Positions 39,786-48,400 of a stretch of DNA of 64,000 bases are shown piece by piece. Source of the DNA: Phoronis australis. Taxonomy: Eukaryota > Phoronida > Phoronidae. The notes below the pieces were generated by a model, which ran no database searches, had not been told where the DNA came from, and worked only from the letters and a program-made list of their open reading frames with translations. How positions within the stretch are numbered: the stretch's first letter is position 1; each line of letters opens with the position of its first letter. A program made the position numbers and the translations under genes. Location: contig NMRA01000008.1 in NCBI GenBank assembly GCA_002633005.1, positions 50,196 through 114,195 of the forward strand, in the 5' to 3' direction.

Positions 39786-39832
39786 AATGACCATCGCCTC
39801 TGTTGGTCGGACCAACAGAGGCGATGGTCATT
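39786..39832. repeat. Perfect 47-bp palindrome (23-bp arms, 1-nt centre)
   Basis: AATGACCATCGCCTCTGTTG followed by GTC, a single G, then the exact reverse complement. It abuts the inverted 80-bp repeat that starts at 39831. Confidence 0.95.
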
Positions 39833-40918
39833 CAGAGCATAACTTTGAAGTGGAATAATTGGGTGAGTACGACAACAAGCCGGTTTTATGCTTAGGCGGA
39901 CGACCATTGGCCCTGGGTTCCCGAGTATAATACAGACAGCTTTGACTGAGTTTGAGGCTAGGCTTTGCACAGCTAATTCTGCAGCTGCGATTGAACACTG
40001 ATCAAAAACAAGCAAAATGTTTGAATACCTGTAGGATGTCAAATATCAAAGTCTCCTCTTCTAACCTTCTTACACTGAGAAATAAGGCAGGATTTTTTCT
40101 AAATTCTAGGATATCAGCAAACCACTTGTCCGAGGTCCACTCCATCTTGTTCAAAGAAAATAGGTCACAAGTCACATGATCGCGATCATACAAAATTTTG
40201 AGGACAAATCAAAGGTCAATTGCTTTAAAAAAAGCCTTTGTTAAAGGGCATTCTTTGGTCACACTGTCACGATTTGTCTGTGTGTGTTGTGATTTTTTAT
40301 TCCTGGTTCCCATGTTGGAAGAACTAACCAAACACAAAGTTTTCAATCGTGACATGTCAACACAGAAGATTCAGATGTTAATTGTTTTTACTACCCGGGC
40401 ACACACGGAAATCCCTAAGATTTCACTGAGTCGGGCTTGGAAACGCACGCGTCGTCTTGTCTAAGACAAATCGCCTTCTTTTCTTTGGAACTTCACCAAG
40501 AAGACCTGGAAGACTCCTGTGAAGCTTAGGTACTTATGACAACATGTTTTTTTTTTTAGTTTAGCTAGTATGAAGTATCGATTTACAGAAAAGCTTCCCG
40601 CACTGGCCGCGCATCACTGACAAGTGGTTGGCTATCCCCGCTATAGCCCCCAGACCCCTATGGTGCGCCGCTCATACCGCGTGTGCTTCCCGCTGTTTTA
40701 CTTTTAGTTGGACCAGACCACCTTTCAACGGTCCTTTGATCAGCGCCTCGACAATATTTCTATAATTACCTGAAGGTCCACTATGTTGTGTTGCTAACTA
40801 ATTTGGCCAAGTAATCACAGAGATATATACTGGGGAGCCCAATGTTCGTCCGCCTAAGCATAAAACCGACTTGCTGTTGTACTCACCGAATTATTCCACT
40901 TCAAAGTTATGATCTGAA
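39831..40918. mobile_element. Pair of inverted 80-bp repeats, about 1 kb apart
   Basis: 39831-39914 (CATAACTTTGAAGTGGAATA, GGTTTTATGCTTAGGCGGAC) reappears inverted at 40832-40918, close to 88 percent identical by eye. The pair could bound one non-autonomous element of about 1.09 kb or be two separate insertions. The interior has no transposase. Confidence 0.65.
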
Positions 40919-41574
40919 TAGGATTCGATTTAACTCTCACAGATATACCGCATTCATCGATTCGGAAGTTTTCTTTAATTTGTGCCGAGTTATTTCAAAT
41001 GTGCACTGCCTTCGGCAGCCATTTTATTGTGACACCTAAGTTCGTCATATGCTGCCCCCTTTTGTAAAAACTGAGAAACATGCAGAAAAAGGCCAACGAA
41101 GTAATGAAAATTGCAACAGCCTGTTTTTATTGACATAAACTCGATTTGAAGCTTTGATGTTGAGCTCTGCACTGTGGTTTCCAATAAAAGCCAATTGGAC
41201 AACATTTCAATGCAGTTTAATGGTGAATGCGTGAGGCAAAAATGTTAAGAACCCAGCGTATCGCATTTGTCTGCGGATTTTTCCTTTGGCCTTCTAGATC
41301 CTACTAGTGCCTGGGACAAACAGATACATTGCATAAACAAACCCTGGATCATGTTTTGTGTCCCGTCGGAAGAAAATTTAAATTCGAAAACATCTTCTGA
41401 AAACGCACAAAAAAGTGTATTAGTAAAATCTACTGATTTTTAAGTGGTTTTAAAAAACAATCGGTAAACTCACCGATTTTTGTCTCATTACTTTGATACG
41501 TGTCTCTTCCGATAAGTTAGTACCTAACGTGCAGACGAGAACTCCAAATTGGAACGCTAAGTCCCGCGTGGTTG

Positions 41575-41626
41575 CGCTGCACGCGAAACAAGATGGCGGA
41601 CGAACTTTGGAGCCTGACGAAAATAG
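41575..41626 (+). promoter_or_regulatory. Possible first exon of the CARD gene
   Basis: CAAGATGGCGGACGAA at 41589 resembles the YY1-type element found at many animal transcription starts. A donor ATAG/gtaacc follows at 41627. Splicing to the acceptor before 42285 would create a 12-codon upstream ORF that stops one base before the main ATG. Position and signals fit, but no transcript is available. Confidence 0.35.
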
Positions 41627-41984
41627 GTAACCGGATGATACTATAGCCTGCAAGCTCCACTTTGGACAATTCTAACCACAAATCACCGACCAACTTTCTG
41701 CAGTAGTCAAGTAGTTTCTCATTCTCTTTGAAGGTGAGGCTGCTATTTTTACTGTTTTTGGGAAACAGCTAATAATTACTGAGAAAATGGAACTGTGGCG
41801 TAATTCAGTAAAAGAGTGCAGGCAATTTTTTAACTATTGTGATGGTATTTATCACTTTGATTGACAAAATGAAAAAAAATAGATTAATTTTTGCTGAAAT
41901 GGATTTCTTTGTTATTTTGAAATTGGAAAAATCATGGTCATCTATAGGTCTAAAAACCGGACGATCACCACCCAAATAAAAAAG

Positions 41985-42200
41985 TTCATGTTCAATTCAA
42001 CGTTTCGTCTTTTCATTAGACATCATCAGGATCATATTTACAACAATTTAGGACAACAAGTGCCAACATACAGCTCAGGTAACATCCATAGAGTGAAGTG
42101 AGAGATACACAGAGTATGGTCAGTAGCTGGTCATCACCATAGCTGCAGGGCCACAGAGCTCTGCATGTTATTCAGAGAATCAGTGGTATGCTGGTTCTGG
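41985..42200. mobile_element. Partial copy of the 9968 foldback family
   Basis: AAAAGTTCATG, ACGTTTCGTCTTTTCATTAG, ACATCATCAGGAT and CATGTTATTCAGAGAA match the left half of the element at 9968-10503. It lies just upstream of the CARD exon. Confidence 0.7.
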
Positions 42201-42290
42201 TTCAGCAAATGTAGCCTACATGAGATTACAAAACAATGCAAAGACTTAAACGAGATAAATTAATAAGGTTGTTTTCCTTTTCAGACTAAA

Positions 42291-42422
42291 ATGTCACACC
42301 ATGATGAGCTTGAGATTAAAAGGGATGTGCTGAGGAAATCTGTGGCCCGCCTGAAAGACGTTCTCAATTTTGGAAACATATCTTGCTATCTTCATGAAAT
42401 AAAGCTCAGCACAACAGAAATA
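42291..42422 (+). CDS. CARD gene coding exon 1 (CARD helices 1-2)
   Basis: Acceptor ttttccttttcag ends at 42284; ATG follows at 42291 with AAA before it. Encodes MSHHDELEIKRDVLRKSVAR then LKDVLNFGNISCYLHEIKLS and TTEI. Donor ATA/gtaagt, phase 0. The intron falls between LSTTEI and EKLKR, equivalent to LTARDQ/DRLRA in human MAVS, where I recall the exon ending at residue 39. Confidence 0.75.
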
Positions 42423-45400
42423 GTAAGTTTTTACCATACGGCATTGTTGTTAAAGGTGTATTTCCTCGCTGTTTAGCTGTCGATGTTGAATTTTTAACTG
42501 AAGCGCTTAAAGGAGAATGCCACTCGATTTAATTAGTCTTTTTTGCCGTCTTATTCGGTCTATATCCACATCGCCTCGCATACGGTCGATCATACTTTGC
42601 CAAGAGGTGTCACGTTAACCTGTGAGGAAGGTGAGAAACGACGCTAGCGACGTCAGTGGTTCATATGCAGAGTGAATGCTGCTATGTTGTGGTGCATCGT
42701 TCCCGCTTGTCCGAACTAAGCAGCTGCGAGGAAAGCGGGTATATCATTTTTTTTTACTTCCTCGAGAGTCCGAAATGCTTAAGAAGTGACTCATGGTAGT
42801 GAAGAATGAAATGTACGCTGTAAATAGCAAGTATGAGGCCATGAAACATCTCCGTGTCTGTGGCCTGCAGACGTCGACCGTGCCTGACGAATGCCGGCTT
42901 ACCAAATAACTCCATACGTTCCGTTGTCTGAGCTTGTTCACGGCGCCTCTCTAGTATTTCTTCATCACTGTATTCCTGTTCGAATTGATAGCCTGTAAAA
43001 CTTAACGATCCACCTGCAAAGTCGGGACTGATGAGCTCTAGCTCGTCCTAAGTCGGGATTGCGAGTTGCCATGTTGGCGTTTATTACTGAGCGTTCTGTT
43101 TCAAAATGAATTATTCTCACCCTAACCAATACTTATATAAAACTGAAATAAAGTCTGTCTCATTAGATGCAATTTGTAATGCCTTTGGAGTGTTCGTGAG
43201 TGCAAATGATTTGAGAAGCCAGCAATGAATAAATCACTGCGTTACCGGCTTTAGGTGCAATAAAACTAATTGACGGGACACCGAGGCCGTGTGAGCTCAT
43301 GCTAATTTAGTGTTTGCTGGCAGAAACTGTTGTGAAACAACTCGATTTCCATCCCACGGCCAGGTGTTAGGGGAATCTTTATTTACATTTACATTACTCA
43401 AATAATGATTGTCAATGTACAACTTCTGCCCTGACGGTGCTGTGGCCAAAGCGGAACCTGAATTCGCGGCCCCCGACGAGTAAGTAGATTTGCAGTTTCG
43501 TGGCTAATTCACCAACATAATCACGTGCACATTACTTTGGCTCACTAGTATAGTATTTTCTTGACTGGAAGTTTAGTTTCCACTGAACTTTGGCTGGTTT
43601 ATGATCGTCATGTCTCATCAGTTTCCAAGCCACTGGCCGGGATAACGAGTCAATCCGGGCGGCCGCGACGGGCCTGATCGGGCTCCGAGCCACTGGCCAG
43701 GATAACAAGCGTTTTGTGTTTAAAACTCAAAAAATCACGAGTCTAAACAACACAGATCTAGGTTCTCCTGTCTGTATCTCACGGAAAATACTTCGAAATT
43801 ATCTCCGAACATACCCCACACTCCTGCTACGGACCTTAGTGGCCTGCCGAACTTTGTAGGCTACGGTGTGTCCAAATACCAATAAATCCGTTGGTGTTAA
43901 ACGATGACTTCAAACGATAAGCTGACATCAGTAACCCGTGTTGTGAACTGCTGAACAGATTGCGTGTGAAACCGATGACGTCATTGGATAATTTCAATAC
44001 CTGCCGTCAGGTGTCAGGTAACGCAACCATATGTGCCGTTATGGAGTAGAACTACTCGATCTAAATTGATACAAATTAGGTTGTTTTTTGGGGGGCATGC
44101 TCCTTTAAGAACATTCACACTCATCCGATCATGAATTATTGATGTTCAGCAACTCAACTCACATGCAATGCCCACGTGTGCCTTTTTCAAATTCACAATT
44201 TTAGGATTGGCCAACGCCAATAAGCTCTGTAACGTGTACTTGTTGGTAACGTTGGAACCCTATCATGATAAGGAATATTATTTTTTTTGCACTCACCATT
44301 GGAGAAGAAGGTGTCGTAAACAAGTGATGACATTTGCTCTTGACCCTTTTATATCATATCGGCATTATAGATTTTTAAAAACTGTTATGAACCTGAGATC
44401 TGCTAAAACATGCTGACTTATTGTTTAGGCTATCACTTACTTGTCTCAACCCATTCCCCATTCAACTGAAAAAGATTGCTGGGTTTATGAGACACTGATC
44501 TGTGTAACCACTAGAGGTCATGCTTAGCACATGAAATTTCGGGTCCGGGCAAGCCTGCTTATGAAGCATGGTCTCTAGCAAAAAGAAGCTGCCAATTTTT
44601 CTTGAGTCCTTGCTGGGGGTTTGATCTTGGTACTTGAAATCATACTCAAACTGAAATGTTCTGGGTGTTCCCAACATGGTGTCCATATCTCAGTTGGGCA
44701 AAGTGACCGACTAGTTGTTATGTTATGTTTACAGTAGAGCAGTGACAGTTTATATACTATTAGCCTGTACACATGTGTTGCAGTAGTTTGGTGTCAGCGA
44801 TGCAATAAACATATGTTCTACGAATGATCTTGTATTACATACACAACCCTAGTATTCAAGAGTTCCTAGGTTCAAGTCTTAGGCAGGCATAGAGGAGTTT
44901 TTTCAAGCTTACCTGGTGGCAATTTTGTTTTTGTCTCTGGCTCAACATCTGAGTTCCGTGTATCATCAAACAATTTGGTATATGTACACGTGTTCCCCTT
45001 TGAGGAGAAGTTAATTTTTGTACAGGACCGACTACACTGATGCCCCTAGTGGCAATTTTGTTTTTCGTCTTCCTCAATATTAACCTAATTCTTTGATGAA
45101 CCTTAATTTGTGATTTGATGGATCTTCGTAAAATTTGGCGTATGCATTGTCATTGAAGAAAGCGTGATTGGTTGGTTTTGGATGGCTCTAACTGCTCTGG
45201 TGTGGCCTCGCAACAAATATCATTAATATTTGCCAAGTTCTTTAATGCATCTTCATGAAATCTGTTCTTGTGTTCTTTATGAAGATACAAGTGATGCTGA
45301 TTTTTGGATGAGTCTGACTACCATTGAAATACTTGGAAAAGTGAGCCCCCCCCCCCCCCCCCCCCCCTTATTTCTGTATGGCTTTGTGGTGCACACGGCA

Positions 45401-48400
45401 GATGCATATTTGTTCTTTGAGTTTGACAAAGATTTGTTTACCAAATGCATGACATTGATGCATACTTAACATAATTTAACTTAACGTAATTTATGCAAGT
45501 CTAAGAACACCGAAAGGCCTTGGGTCATTGGAAAGCAAATGCTTTTTATATTATAAAAGTTCAACGAGATAATTATGTTGTTGTGTACTTATTTGTTCAG
45601 GAAAAATTAAAGCGCGTAGACAACAATGAGGGGAATTCTGTGGCTATTGAACAGTTGCTGCTCGACAGTTTTCGACGGAGGATTCGCTGCTGGGACGAGT
45701 TTCTGAGCATACTTAGAAGATGCGATTATCAGGATGAGGCCAGTCACCTGGAGCAAGAATATCAGAGTAAAATGCTTGTTGAGACACTTAGGAATATTTC
45801 CTAAAACGAATTCGCAATTCCAACATTTTTGATATTCTGTTTAGACACATTAGAGCCCTGAAGTAAGACCTGTATGACAACTGAGTGATTGTGTTTGTGC
45901 TTAACACACTGACAAATTTGAAACTTCTACTAGATTAAAGGCCTGAACTTGAGTAACAGTGAAAGCGATACTGATAAAGTTATGCATTATGGCTGTGGAA
46001 CTCAATGTGGCAGACGAGGAATGTGTGGTTTCGTCAAATTTTTCAACAAAAGTAACTTAATATCAGAGAATTTTGCTTTGCTTTTTGCACTATTTGTATA
46101 GCTCCTAGACGGTCTCTAGAATCAGTTTTAAACAGACCTAACCTCCATGACAAAGTGTTTGTCCAGTAGTCTAGGAAACTGGACAAGATCGCTTACTAAT
46201 TCCAAATCATTTTTTAAGCAGTATTTCTGACAAAAAGTCTTTGCGTAACAGGACTGGGTTGCATAAAACTTAAAGATTATCCGCTGGATAAGTTTTATTG
46301 TTGCATGCCATCAGGTTTATTGTTCAACACTAAACAACGTGGCCCGTGATAATGCGACGTCATTGTTCCTATACGACGTATAACTTGTATGCAACTGGGC
46401 CCAGGATTGTATTGCTTTGGTAATCTAGATAATCATCTGGCATTCTGTCCAAGATACAGGCTTTTGATTTAGATGATTGACTTACTGAACTATAAAACTG
46501 GTTTCAACTTGTTACTTAGTCAGATGAGAAGGAATTTCTGGGTTTGCATAGAGCTGACAGGTCATTATTCCTTGAGACCATACTTGGCACATAAAATGAC
46601 CCGTCATAACAAGCCAAACTGTAGAATCCTGTCCTTTTCAAACCCTGAAATCACCTCTCATTTGGCAACAGCGCAATTTGAAACGAATTTCATAAATGTA
46701 AATGGTCTATATTGAAAGTTAGGTTTTGTGTTGAAAGGTACGATGTAGCCGCTGTATTTGGTGAATTCTGTGTAACTATATTGACTGATTTTCTTCTCAA
46801 ATAGGGAGAATTCATCGTCGCCAGGGTCACAGTCGGCACCATGAGGTAAATGTTTAAACACTGCAACACGTTGAGATTGTTCATTGGACCTGAACTAAAA
46901 TCATTCTTTTCCCTCCCGTGACTGACAATATTATGTACGAGGCTCAAAATATTTTATTTGCGATATGTCAAACGACAATTATTTTAATTTTAAAAATAAA
47001 TATTTTCCAACAGAAATTAAATGCATGTGAACCATAGTCAGTTCGTAAGAAGATTACTGTTTTCAGTTTTAAATTTCTCATTCCTTCTGTTTCACTGTAC
47101 AAAAGCCAAAATCAATCTTAGGCCACCTTTCCTTAAAATGTGTAGCTTGATACTCCTAAGAACATCCTGAATATTTGTGAGTCATAAAATGCAGAGTGTG
47201 TAAAAACAGAGTACTCGCACCTCAGTTCAATGGCGGGACTTCAAACTCAGTTCCAACCAATCAGACTCTGACCCGTACCTACGGTAGGGTTACACCATGC
47301 TGTGAAGTAGGTGTGTGAGTCATCACAAGCTGTGTATGTATGGGAATGGCAAACAGACAACTCAGTTTTGGAAAAAAATAAAATTTATCTCACAATGGTA
47401 GTGGAACATGGGCGGATCCAGGATTTTGAGTTAGGGGGGGCCAGGGCAGATTATTAGCCAGGATTTTGCCTGTCAGACATTGGCACTCCCGAAATGCCCA
47501 ATGAATCTTGGAGAATTTTAGGGGGGCCATGGCTCGTTGGCCCCCCTCTAAATCCGCCACTGTGGAAACTCAAAAATGCCAAGAAAGTGCAAAAATTGAC
47601 TAAACAGCGCATTTATTTTGGTTTAAAGATTGAAATTCCTTTCTGGTCACCTCTTTGTGAATTTAAGCCAGTGACCTTATTCTTAAGTCGATAATTAACA
47701 CACTTATTGTCATTTGAAGTGTGAGATCTTTTTTGAGACATTCTGTATAATGGCAATAGGTGGTGATGCAATATTAGAGATTTCAGGGACTACAACTAAC
47801 ATGTTATGGTTACCAATTTGAATAAGTTCACTCTGTGATAACATGGTAGATAGTATATTATCTTGGCTGTCAATGAAACTAAATTTAATGAATTAGTGAG
47901 ATGCGTTAGTCAGCATTTCAGAATCTTGATTTGCTCATTTGTTTTGACCATCCCGAGTAAGTTTGACGATTTCTTGGATCAGTCTGTCATGACAAAATTG
48001 CGCTGTGGAAAAACACTTCATTTTAAAGTTCATACTCGTATTCTTGCTAAAAACCAATGTGATCAAAGTTTTGTAACATGAATGTGCGACTAAACATCTA
48101 CGTAATTACATAGAATATTCATTTCAGTTCTGCTCAAATTTTGTCAAAATCTTTCGCTGTTCTTACGCCTTCCTGAAATTTTGTCAAATATACCTGCTCT
48201 TACGTAAGGAAGTGGCTTCAACCAGTGAAGCTACCGGTATTTTGCATGGCATAAAACATGTCAAAGTTTGGCAAAGTTTGACACTGTGTTCTGCCAAAGT
48301 GTTAATATTTTGAAAATTACTACATTGCTTGAGTTTTATCATTTTATAATCTTTCAGCCACCATCTGGCATTGTGGCCCATGCTGGCACACCTCCTGTGC

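Larger units (their letters stand above)
38373..42284. other. Repeat-rich interval between MEA1 and the CARD gene
   Basis: Apart from the listed repeats and a possible 5' exon at 41593-41626, I see no coding sequence. GC content and CpG are locally raised at 38640-38870 and 39390-39760. Confidence 0.5.
42423..45600 (+). other. CARD gene intron 1
   Basis: A 3.2-kb intron, half of it a TTAA-flanked element (42511-44104). A run of 22 C lies at 45346-45367. Confidence 0.6.

Noticed and set aside
45767-45782. Direct splice of CARD exon 2 at ATGCTT/gttgag to exon 4
   Set aside because: The phase would fit, but the donor is weak and the 46805 exon gives a better chain.
45767-45804. Continuation of CARD exon 2 to the stop at 45804 as the normal end of a CARD-only gene
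   Set aside because: The donor at 45767, the 41-nt exon and two further exons restore an open frame into a long coding exon with a proline-rich start; a retained-intron short form remains possible.
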